In this document: one piece after another, positions 12,401-24,400 of the stretch
How positions within the stretch are numbered: position 1 is the stretch's first letter
Layout: each line of letters opens with the position of its first letter
Source of the DNA: Ornithodoros turicata
Taxonomy: Eukaryota > Arthropoda > Arachnida > Ixodida > Argasidae
DNA: 64,000 nucleotides
Assembly: GCF_037126465.1 (NCBI RefSeq)
Contig: NC_088202.1
Span: 128,540,123 to 128,604,122 of the forward strand
Reading direction: 5' to 3'
Translations under genes and position numbers: made by a program
The notes under the pieces: generated by a model
Seen by the model: only the letters and a program-made list of their open reading frames with translations
Database searches by the model: none
What the model was told of the DNA's origin: nothing

Positions 12401-15400
12401 GAGATCAGGATTTGTTCCGTACTACGACTTTTCTTATGCCTTCTCGGTAATGGCAGGTCAAAGTATAGGACTTGCTTGGTCCACACACACTGACGACGAG
12501 CCATAAACCATACTACAGCTCTGAATTAAACAGTGTCGTTTCCATGGACGCTTTATAACATGGACCACGAGTGACTATTTCTTTAACATAGTGTGGTCGG
12601 CCAGGTATTGCTTTCTGACCCACCTGCTGTCCTCGATACACACTAAAGAGAACAGGCATTCGTACAAAAATGTTGGCCAGTATACTTTCCAGAAATAAGG
12701 CACACACGTTTCCCGTAGTGTAACAATTACAGTAATTACAGTAACACAGTACTGCAGATGCTATGGGCCCTATTGGTTCACCCACGACCGAAAAAGGGGG
12801 CAAAAACGGCCATTCTTGTCAAGTTTTAGGACAAAACTGAAAGCGGTTGCACCTTTTAAACCTTTCACATGAACCTTTAACACGTCGTACTCTATCCTTT
12901 ATCAAATACCATGCCAATGATAAGGATGGTGCCCAGAAGAAGAACAGTCTCTGTTCGAAATATCAGCGGCTCGTCCTGAGGCAATTTTCTTTATATAAAA
13001 CTCGTTGGGTCGTCAAGTTGGAGGACTACCTGTTATAGTAATAGTTCTCTAATCCTTATGGGTATTTGTGTTTCCTTTTATCATGCTCGTTCTTTAAATA
13101 TGTTTATACATGTACTATAACTAGGTCTCGATTTTTCCGGGCATATTTGCAGGCTGTTTCTCGGAGTTTGTTATTTGCTAAGAACTCTCAGTTTTTCGTC
13201 GTTTCTTTCTTATGACCGTGTATTTAGAGCCCCGCACGCGCCGACTATTCCGGGCCCGACCCGGCTCGGGCGCATCGAAAAATGGCCCGGCCCGGGCTCG
13301 GACCTTCATGTTTTTATGCATCCCAGCCGGGCCCGGTATCTCAGCGAATAGAGCCCGGCCCGGTGACTCAGCGAGTAGATCCCGGCTTAGTATTTCCAGC
13401 CGTGAGGTACGCATTTCTAGCGCTTATCAAACAAATTTATAGGTAAATTTATCAGAAGAGAAGACAAGGCCACCAGCATACAAGTGCTGGCGGTTTAACA
13501 CCGCAACAGCACGAGACCAAATTCAATCCAGAACGCACGCGTGCAAGGGCGTTATCGTTACACACCATCAAGTTTTTGCGGAGGTAGAGGATTCTGTCGG
13601 CAAACTCCTTCTTCTAATCCCTACCCCTCTCACCAAGCTTTGTGAACGCGACTGTGAAATACGTGAGGAGTCAGGAGCAATGCGAAGTGGCTTTGAGAAT
13701 GTTCTAGAGGGTCGAATCATACGCATAATGCAGTGTCCTTTGCTTGTCTTTGCAAATATATGCACGTAAATGACGCAAGCGTGTGATATGAACTAATAGT
13801 CCTCCATTGTGCGGAATTAGCTGTGTGACCCGGCCAAGCGTGACTCTCGGAAACATGTTTGTCGGCCTGGACAGGCCCGGCCCGAAGTGGCAGAACTTGC
13901 AGACAACGACATTCGTATCCAGGAGTGCCGCCAGGATACTTTCCGGGGGGGGGGCAGAATATTAGCGGGGGGGGGGGGGGAGTGCGTCAACGGCACCCGC
14001 AACTACATTGTCCAGGAATTGTACTCAGGAATCCTACGTTTCTAAAAGTTAGGGGGGGACAAGGGCCCCCCCCCCCCTCCGTGACGGCGACCAGTATTCG
14101 TGTCACGATCACCAGGCGACGTGTGCAACCGCGTCTTACCAGTGCCGTGTATGCAAAAGCGAGTCTGGGGGAGCCTCAAAAAGAGGCTCGACCTGTCAAT
14201 CAAATTGAACGTTTTTCATTGGCTGCTGTTTCTGTGCAGCCGCCATAACACCAAAATTTTCCCGAAAATGGCGGCGTAGCTTGGAACAGCGAAGCGAGGA
14301 TTTCATTACTTTTTTTCACAAATTACTTCAATTTTATTCCGTAAGTGTACATTCGGCTGCAATTATCTTGCAAATCACCTTTAAATTACGTTCCAGTGTT
14401 GATGTTTACGTGAAAAGAATATGTTTCGGCGTCCTTGTTAGGCCTAGAAAAGACAGCGATGGCAAGCAAATCGCAAGAAAAACGCTACGGATGCCCCGAA
14501 CTTAGCATTTTATGACAGACTTTTCTTCATATACACATCTTTGCCCGTTCTTGATTCAATCTTGTTATGTTTCATAGTTAAAATACAAATTATACCGGCG
14601 ATTCTGCCGGTCAATCAGTTCTGCTAGCAAGCACTTCTGCTATTCTGCGTCTTCCCGACATGCCCTTCTCCGTCTAGATGGCGTCAATAAAAGTGGCCCC
14701 AAAATCCATTATGTTGGTAGGTAGTCAGGGAATATCCTATTCAATCCAATCCCATTTAGTTTCCAGAAAATGTCGGCACCCAGTGAACACAGGTGAAGCT
14801 TGGATAGCCTGGGATTAATAGCGAACTGTAGTTTGGGTCCTAATTGGCCAGAGAGCTCCAAAAGTGGGTGGTGCTCCAGGTTTAGGCAGGTCGCATTAAT
14901 GGCCAGACTCCCTTTGGCATACATGACACTGCATAGTACCTTTTCAAGAATATAATTTGTACGTCATCTGTGGGAAGGGGGAAGGAAAACCATAGGCGCA
15001 CACCTCGGAAATAGCCTAAATGACCTCAAAATGCTGTCTTATCCAGCAGAATGAATCACTAAACAGTGTACTCCCGTTCAGTGACTCCAACGTCGAGGTG
15101 TCTCTAGACAAAGATGGAGTTCACCCGCATTACACGGATGCTCCCTGTATTGTCAGGTGGATTTGTGTCAAGGCTCAAGAGATCCACCCTTCTTTGTTGT
15201 GGGGGCTTCTAACCTGGGATGGGAGGCAATGTCGGAACCCCCTCAACCAGGGGCTCTTCTTGCTGAAATGTCAGTTACGAGACCCACTCAACAGCGGAGT
15301 TTTTCGGATAAACCGGAAGTGCTTGAAATTGTATTGGCGAATTTGTTCTTTTTTTGGGGTGGGTGGGTGGGTGGGTGAGGGTGAGGGGGTGACGCTGATA

Positions 15401-18400
15401 TCTGCTGCTTTTGTGGCGTTTTTGGCCTTTCTGGTCGGTATTTGGGGGGGGGGTTGCAAGATTTTGGGGGGCAAGAGTAGGGTGCGGGCGGTGCTGGGAA
15501 AATCACTGGGCTGATGTGGCCAGCCAGAGCAGCACCTACTCCAATCATCTCCGTGGCTCTAAAGCACGTGGCCCTCTCACGTGGGATCAGCGCTCCCGCG
15601 TTCCTGATCTGCGTAGTTTTGGTTTTGGCTCATTTGCATAGCAAAGTTGGACGATGGATATGTTAACGTCCGTGCTCGTTTCAGGATTGAAAAAAAAAAG
15701 CTTCCAACGAGGATTATTTTGTCCCACTTTTGCCCTCAATTAAAGGTTTAGTAAAGGAATTAGATATATAGAAATCAGTTACCTAGTGGATTTACATACT
15801 CCCTTCGAGAGGATGTCCGCCTAGTCATAACTCGGCATCCAAGCTGCGTTTTTTAGGGAAATCTGTCGCAGACAATAAATAAATAAATAAATAAAAGAAT
15901 TGCTCTGTATAAATGATCGAAAGTAACTGCTCCCAAGGTACCTGACCACCATGAAATATTGGAATATGGCAGACGTCGAAAAAGCCAAGCAGCGGCGGAA
16001 ATCGAAGCACGCACATCTCGATTGCAGGTTGAGTGCGCTAACCACTACGCTACGCTGGAAGCGGGTCTCCGACTATACTACTTACCAAGAGACCCAATCA
16101 ACGAACGAGACACGCCGCTCACTCTCTTTCCGTTCCTTCCTACATGTTTTCTCATTGACACGTAGATAGATACAGGTTGGGACAAAAGTTTACGGAACAC
16201 CCGAGCGGCATACTTTTTCTTCAGTGCGACACCCTAGCGGCCACCGGAAGCGGGTAAGTTCAGTGTTTCGGAGGGGTAGGAGGGTGCGCTGTTATCGGCA
16301 CACAGCGGTAGCTTGCAGTTCCCAGACACACCCAAGCCCCCAAGCGACAGCGGAACCACCACTGTGTGTCGCTAGCAGCGCACGCTTCCACCCCTCCGAA
16401 GCAGTGAACTCGCCCGCTTCCGCCGGCCGCTAGGGTGTCGCACCGAAGAAAGAGTACGCCGGTCTCGTGTTCTGTTTCTCAAAAAAGTTAACCACACATT
16501 TAAAAAAATAATAATAATCTTTTTTCCAAAGGTTCTCTATTTAGCGAATGGGTAGATATTGTCGTACTGTCGTGTCGTGTCTGACATCTCGCGTTTATCG
16601 ACATCTAACAATCCGTGCCCCTCTGCTGCACGTTATCGATAGTCGACAAGGCCAGCTCTGATGCAATAAGTGACGCAGCAAATGATCCCCGTCGTAGACT
16701 TATGCTGTTTACCATGTCGTTTATCGGACAAATACTCATCAATATTCGGCGTACGTTGATTGAACGCCTACGTAGCTGCTCCACTAGAGGAGCGAATCGA
16801 TAAGTGAATAGCGAGAGCGCCTGAGCTTTACTTATTTACATACACAGCCTAGAAAGAACACGGCAAGTCATTATCGCAGCGTAATCTTTTGGACTGGCTC
16901 AAATCGGTCGATTCCCTACGGGCAGTTTTAGCGCCCTGCCGTGACCCACATGCAAACCCATTTTCTGTCATCGAATTAATAGGTTATCTGTTCTTTCTAG
17001 GGCCAAGCATATGGGTATTTTGCTTTAGGCATTGGAATCTGCGGCTCCTGCGTGGAGGACTTTTTTATCTCGGGGGCTCGCGTAATGAATGTAATGAATG
17101 AATGTAATAAATGTAACAGCTTCCCGCCGTTTCTTGAAGACGTTTGATACACTGTACAAGGCTTCCTGTTTTTTTTTTTTTTTTCTCTCTTTTTTTCGAG
17201 TGCTATGTGATTGGCAGAGGACATACTGTTAGTGAATGGATATTTAGGAATTTACCTATTAATTGTATCTCTTTCAAAAATGGAAGACACTCGTACATTG
17301 TACATATTCATAGCGAACTGATGCACATTGCGATGCAAAACGCATTATAACATCTAAAAATATCCCCAGCGGCACATTTGATAGTCAAGGACACCGTTTT
17401 CTAAGAATACAGCGTGTTCTTTTTGTTCCTTCTTTTAAGATGTCCTTTGATATGGTTAAGAGGGAAGACGGTCACGCAGCCATTTTGACCTTAATTTGTA
17501 GCATGACCCCAAGGATGACAGTACGTGCACTCCTGGCGGAGAAAATGGAAACTACATCATGTTCGCGCACGCCACCTCAGGAGACAAGAAGAACAACAAT
17601 CGGTTCTCACCCTGCAGTCTGAAAGGCATCAACGCAGTTCTCAACTCGAAGGCGAGAAATACCAAAGGATGCTTTTCTGGTAAGAGATCGTCATCGTATC
17701 GGTTCTGCTGCTCCTATACGCTGTGTAATTACATATCAATATGCATCATCTTAATGTTACTCCTGTTGCAGAACCTCAAGACGCTATTTGTGGAAATGAA
17801 GTGGTGGAGCCTGGAGAAGAGTGCGACTGCGGTTGGGAGGACGACTGCTTGGAGCCCTGTTGCTTTCCTATGCGCTCCAATCCGCCACGGGACGAACCTC
17901 CCTGTCGTCTCAGGACTAATGTCGTCTGCAGGTATTCGCTTACAACATCATTGAAGTAATAGTGTAACTATATAGTCCTGGTAACAGTAATAGTGTGACC
18001 ATGGTAACTAGTGTAACCATAGTTCCAACCATTTGGATCAAAGTGAAACTTGGCAAAGTGAAACTCATAAGGCAAACACCCCCGGTCAGGTAGTATTGTT
18101 TCTCACAAAAAAGATGCATATGAAACATGTTCTTTAGCTGCTGCTCTTTTATCGTCAAGTATTAGTGTACATTTTTAGAGGTATGCCAGGATTAAAAAAA
18201 AAGTAAAAGTAATGTCTGTTTCGCATTCACATAAATTTACATTATAAATTTCATACATTTGAGCCAGTATTGCCTCACTAGGTAAGTCCTGAAAAGGCCA
18301 GACAACGCAACCGGTAAATTGAATCGAGTTTCTTACTGCGGTAACTCCTAAATAACTGACTCCTAGAAAAGCCAGTTATTCGAGTTTTCTGGAATTTAAT

Positions 18401-21400
18401 GCTCGGAGCCTGAAACCCTGAATATAATTTCACTTCATAAGTTGTTGGTGTTTTTTCGGCCTGGCGTGTTTTGCAGCAAATAAAATAACCTCCTGCGAAA
18501 CCAAGAACTAGCAGTGATCTGGAGCGCGCGTTCCAAAAATCCTCCACTCTTTCAAGGAGCGCGTAAACGAACGAGTGAAAGAGGAAGGATACGCAGGATG
18601 TCAGCTATCCCCCTGCAGGGCCGATCATGTGACTCGTGACGTAGACCGGCGGGTATAAGCGCCTAATCGGACAAGAAAGAAGCAAAGCAGAACGGCACGA
18701 GAAGGGGGGGGGGGGTGCTGTCGACGTCACGTGAGGTGATCGGGCCGTTCGTCTGAGGCTGCTTTCTCCGGGTGTTTTTGTAAACTTGATTGCACACTGA
18801 CAATACACCGCGCAGCGAAAATATTTTGCATGGTGGCTCCTAATGGATAGCCTGACGAAAGAGACAGGGTGTCGAGCCGCGTTAAGTGTCACCTCTTTGC
18901 TCCTTTATAGGACCGAGAGCACTGCATAAGGGGGGAATACAGCACAAAGGAAAGTAGACATTTGTAAAATAAGTTAATGATGACATCAACTGTAATGAGG
19001 AACCTATGATAGCCATACACACACACACACACACACACACATAAAAAAAAAGAAAACATAATAGAATAGATGGGGGCGTTTCATTTTGTGGAGCTAGTAC
19101 CTACCAGAAGCTAAAAACTGTTTGGTTAACGATCCTTGAAAACCTGAACTGTCAGTAATTGTTTACATATTATTTGAAAGGTGATTCCAGTTCTTGGCAA
19201 GGACGAGTTATCAAACGATAATTGTGGTTTAGATGGATTTTATTTTGGTTTTTAATGTGTGAAGAAGATCGGAAGGGATTTCGTAACTATCATGTCATGA
19301 CAGGCGTAAAACAATATACGAAAGAACGATATGCTTCATACAGCATGCGTCTGTGCTTGAGTGTGTCGAATTGCGGAGCGCATCCCATATCTGTGATACC
19401 GGCTTGCCGTTGAACATAACTGTACCACATAACAGGCTGAAGGCTAACCATCACTCCTGATTTGTGGAAAGCGCGCGGCGTACGCCTTTTTATGACAATT
19501 AGCATAACTGCAAAGTGTCACAAAAAGCTTCCCGTTTGCAACAAATAATGAAATAGAACAATGTCATCCGGGATAAGGGTTAGCTAGCTGCGTGTTATGC
19601 GGTCAAGTTCTCTTTTAAGAGTGTACTGCTATGCAGGTTGTACACACACACACACATAAATGGGATGATGATGTGGTGGGTCATTCTCCACCAATGCAGG
19701 TTGTAGTCGTTCAGGATAAACCTCATAGTAGGGTTATGCATTATTTCGAGTTCTGCGCTTAGTTTTACCTGCAAAGGTGCCACACGATGTACCTTTCACT
19801 CTAGTTTACTTCTGAGATCGTGTGTGTTTCGTGTTTTTTCTTTCCCCTGTCTCTGGGTTCCCTTAGTATTATCATGTACCAGCTCGCCTGCGCCCTTGCA
19901 CTTCTTCCGTTACTAGTTTACTTCCGCCTAAGATAATCGCTGGATTTGTTAGCATTAGCTGAAATGGTACGAATGTGTGTATGCCATTATGACCCTGGTA
20001 ACAATCCAGTTACAGTGGCTTGCGCTTCTGCTAAAATAGACAGAATCACAGGGCGCCTGTACAAGACAACCAAGTGCCTATTTCACTTGAGACGATAGCC
20101 CATTCTCCATGCTGTTGTAAAAATATCCTTCTATTCTAAAAAGCGTGTTGTAGTTATCCTGTAAAGTATGCAATTAATGCTACGTCGGGCATAAAATAGC
20201 ACACGTAAGCTGTACCGGTCCAGTTGGTGAGCGTATATTGCAGCACCGGGTGAGGGAAGAGCTACACGGACGCAAATGCGCACCCTTTTGTTGTGTTTAC
20301 GTGCATGGTCCTTCGCCCTGCACTTGGTATGCGGTATTCCGTCGTGCCCCTTTCTTCACTGAGCATGTTATCGTACCCTTCCAGCCCAAGCCAAGGACCT
20401 TGTTGTACCCACGACTGTGTTCTGAAGATGGGCGACAAGTGTCGAGGCGACAACGGCTGCCGTAGCGCCAGCTACTGCGAATATCCTTTTGTGTACCCAA
20501 CAACAGTTCGAATAGCAGCAAATAAAGTTTATTCAGTGACGTCACCCCTCAAGAGGGCACTATAGCTTCGAAAAAGCGAGATCGCCGCCATGGTGTAGGT
20601 CCCTCGAAGTTTCATTCCGGTTTTCCTTCGCTGCCATATGCTATTTAGAGGACTATCAACGTTGAAAATATGGAAATTACTTGGATATGGTACAAATAAC
20701 ATCGACACAGCACAATGAATTTGAAACACATAATGCACAGTGCATGCGATGTGGGTGAAGTCTTGGACAGTCAAAACCAGCGGACCTACATTAGGCCGGC
20801 AAATCTGCTAGGGACAGCGGAGCCCTCCTGTGGATGACGTCATGCGAAGAAACTCTATTGGAAACACTTCCGAGTAGGGGTAGTTTCTTCTTGTCGGTAA
20901 AAGGCGAGAGAATAATTGGGCACCTTTTGAAAACTAGACATGTAATTGTACATGTGTATGTATAGTTAAACCACAAAACGCCAGCTCTTCGGTAAGCACT
21001 GGGTGAGTAGAGCGTTCAAGGTAACTTAAAACCAAGCTTTAAAAAGATGTCGCGAGTGAAACTGGCAGGATGTTGTTTACAGCCGCCTTGCGTGTGTGAA
21101 GGTATTTCTTGCATCAGCCCTAATGAATTAGTTAATTGCATTTTCAAATACTAACAGAGCCCGAATGCAAATTGGAAGTTGTACAAAGCCTTCAGAACCT
21201 ACTAATTGAGTTCTTGGCAACCAAATGCCTCTTACATGGTCCTTAGCCACGCTTCAAAGACAGTGCGCAAAATTTGAAGAAGTACCGTGCGACTCAAGGT
21301 ATCATGGCAAGGGTTTTAAAATTTATTTTCATGTTGCGGGCTTTCTCGAGTGGGACGTCAATATGAAGAATACTCAGGTGGAGACCGTAACGTCTTTTGC

Positions 21401-24400
21401 CAACGACTACACGGTTTTCAGCGGTTCTCAACAAACGCATATCAAGAGAGATTACAAGAAATAATTGCAGTATGGACGAGTGGGGTTACTAGAGGGGTGC
21501 GAGGGGTGTGGTCCGCACCGGGTGACGCGACGGAAGGGGGTGACGCGTGCGCCAGTACACACTGCTAAACAGAACTTCACCACATAGCACGCTGCTGACC
21601 AACCATCATACCGAATGATATCATTCTGTGTCATGATTTGTTCAAAACAGGGGGGAGGCGCCTATCTGGGACAAGATAATCTGTCCCAGATAGGCGCCTC
21701 CTCTCATTTTCAACAAATCAATGCACAGAATGATATCATTCGGAATGACGGTTGGCTAGGAGCGTGCTATGCGGTGAAGTTCTGCGCCTCCTCTGCGGCA
21801 ACACCAAAAATAACATGAGGAGCCCCCTGCAAGTACGTGATTTTTTTTTTTTTTTTTTGCGCGTGGTATGATATTGTATATGTCGTGTATCACCTGGAAT
21901 GGAAATGGATCCATTATTGAGAGAGAGGGTGACAAAAACGGTGCATGCGGCACCGGGTGACGCATGCCCTATTGACGCCACTGGTACACTCTTAAAAATG
22001 AACTTCACCACATAGCACGCTCCTAGCCAACCATCATCCCAAATGACAACGTTCTCGCCCCTGATTTGTTGAAAATGGGAGGAGGAGCCTATTTTGTGCC
22101 ATTATGCACGGCACAAAATAGGCTCCTCCTCGCGTTTTCAACAAATCTAGGGCGAGAACGTTGTCATTCGGGGTATGGTTGGCTAGGAGCGTGCTATGTG
22201 GTGAAGTTCATTTTTAAGAATGTACAGTGAACCCTTGTTAATATGACCCCCGATAATCTGACATACGCGCTTTACGACCATACTCCTGGGGGACAATGCC
22301 GTGAATCCTCTGCAAATCCCCCCCGTTAATATGACAATTCCGCGTTATGACCAAACTTTTCGGGAACGACCATGGTCATAATAACGAGGGTTCACTGTAT
22401 ATGGACCTCCACACGCAGGGAGCCGCTCGTTCTCGACCTTATTGCTCGTACGGTGTGAAGGTCACCTACTAAAGCCAAGGCGCGACATAGCTGAAGCGAA
22501 CTGTTTCGTGGATGCTTACAAACAGTGAACATGAAATCTGTTTTCAGCGATGTTACTCTTAACTGTTCTTACTGGGGAGGGACCACAATGCCCGTCGTCT
22601 ACGAGCAAACCAAATAAAACTATCTGCAACGAGGAATTTGTATGTTACATGGGGGTAAGTACAGCTCCTCCAGTGTCGCTATAGCTTTAATGGTACATAG
22701 ATGGTGTTTGCACTTAATTATATAGGGACAGAAGTTTATAAAATGGAGAAATGGCAATGTGCAACGGCAGATTTGGATGTCATTCATGTATATCCGCCAC
22801 GAACACACCTTATCCTTTGCCCCTTAAGTGCGAGGGAGAAAAAAGTGCAGCAGATTTTGCTCTCATTCTCATTTAAGGGCGACTTGACTGGCGGCAACGA
22901 CGGCAACGACTTCGATTACCAAGAGGAATAGTTGTTGACATTGGACCGAATTTCTGTATTTCATAATTAAAAGACGTTAATTAGTAAATATGAAGTAGGA
23001 CTATACCCGCAGGAGGTTTCCAGAGGGCCCATAATGTGGGTCACTTGACCTAATATATATCGCCATTTATTGTAATTGGTAAAAATGCATTGCTATACTT
23101 TATAAGATTCCCTACACAACTAGCGCGGGCAACCCGCATAATGTATTGCCCACCTTGGGTTATGACAACAGTTCAAACTCGTACTTTTCACATGTTCTAA
23201 TGTTCTAATGTCACATGTTCTAATTGAAAAATGAGTATGAATCAAAAGCCCCTTTCACATATTAGTTTCGAATAGTGCCATGTTCCTATAGTTCACAAAT
23301 ACTTGGCAAATAGAGGCAAAGGCTGGGGTAAGGCTCAGTACGTTGTCAATTTTTTTTCGATATTCATATTTAGTAGTCGATCTATCCCAAAATTTTCAAT
23401 GCCAGGTCAAAGTTTGCTCAATTAAGCACTTTACCATCCCGAATCACAATAGTGACATAGTTGTTAACTGGAACGCAGGAATGTACGGGATCTATCTGCA
23501 TCGCGTACGGTCTCCAGTCTTGCCAATGTAAACGAAGGCCGCGGGACCCAGTCACAAAGGCCTGCGAACTTTGCTGCCGTCTTCCCGGGGACGACTCCAC
23601 TTGCAAGTACGTATCCTTCTCTCTCTCTTCCCACAACCTCTATAATGGGGCAGAATGTTCGATTTCGTGACACTTCGATGTATTCGGTATGCGTCCGTGA
23701 CAGTACGGACCACACGCGCATGTCCAGTGTAAAGCCTTCAGGTCGGTGGTTGTAGGAGAGAAAAGTAAGTATTTCTAGGGTGTGGACTAGAGTCACTAAG
23801 TAAGCTTATTTAGTGACTGTAGTATGGACCATGCTCGTCTCGAATACTTTAGTCGCTATGCGCTTTCAAAGAGCGTTCTTTGTGCCATGCCCTTGCACTA
23901 ATCGGCGTCGTTTACATGGACAGACCACGACCTACTAGATTATAACGACCATGTCGTGGGCACCCCTTCCCAGCGCCGCATTTTTGGAAGCTAGCGGTGG
24001 CGCTTCTCATCGTCCCAGTTATTGCTTCCTCAACTTCTACAACACTTTGTACTTCAGCTTACCTTAGTATTTCTGTACAAGCGATGGACGTTCCCCAGAT
24101 GTTTCATTCTGAGGTTGATTATCATCATCATTCTAGGCGCTTTCATTGGAGCTATCGCTGTCGTCTGCTACGGTAGTCGTACATACGCTTCTGAGCGTTC
24201 AGAATTCAAATTTCCATCGTCCAATCGTGGCGTGCCGATGAGTAGCGCCCCTGGCGGATCGTGCGGACGGGCTCCTCATAGAGGTTGCTGATTGTGACAT
24301 GGTCGTTATAATCTAGTAGGTCGTGGGACAGACCCGTTAACTGAACTTAATGATATATAGCATCCTGGTACCCGACGTTAAAAAAAAATGTCGGTGGAAA

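Larger units (their letters stand above)
12155..17501 (+). other. ADAM10 intron, low-complexity rich
   Basis: Includes a GGGCCCGGC-rich block (13240-13385), several poly(G)/poly(C) runs (13926-13980, 14051-14085), a GGGT run (15356-15378), a SINE (15975-16085) and a MITE (16173-16475). No coding signal beyond chance ORFs. Confidence 0.6.
17932..20384 (+). other. ADAM10 intron
   Basis: Contains a G run at 18707-18716, a CA microsatellite (19017-19041) and a decayed fold-back MITE (19405-19624). Nothing else identified. Confidence 0.6.
20481..22572 (+). other. U12-type AT-AC intron of ADAM10
   Basis: Starts ATATCCTTTT and ends TCTTAACTGTTCTTAC, with the branch-like TCTTAAC at 22557-22563 about ten bases from the 3' end. 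Splicing gives C-D-G-E-G-P-Q-C, preserving the Cys-x6-Cys spacing of the family. An alternative GT-AG pair (gt at 20491, ag at 22578-22579) stays in frame but adds a residue and loses the Asn/Asp-Gly position. The intron carries three MITEs. Confidence 0.75.
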
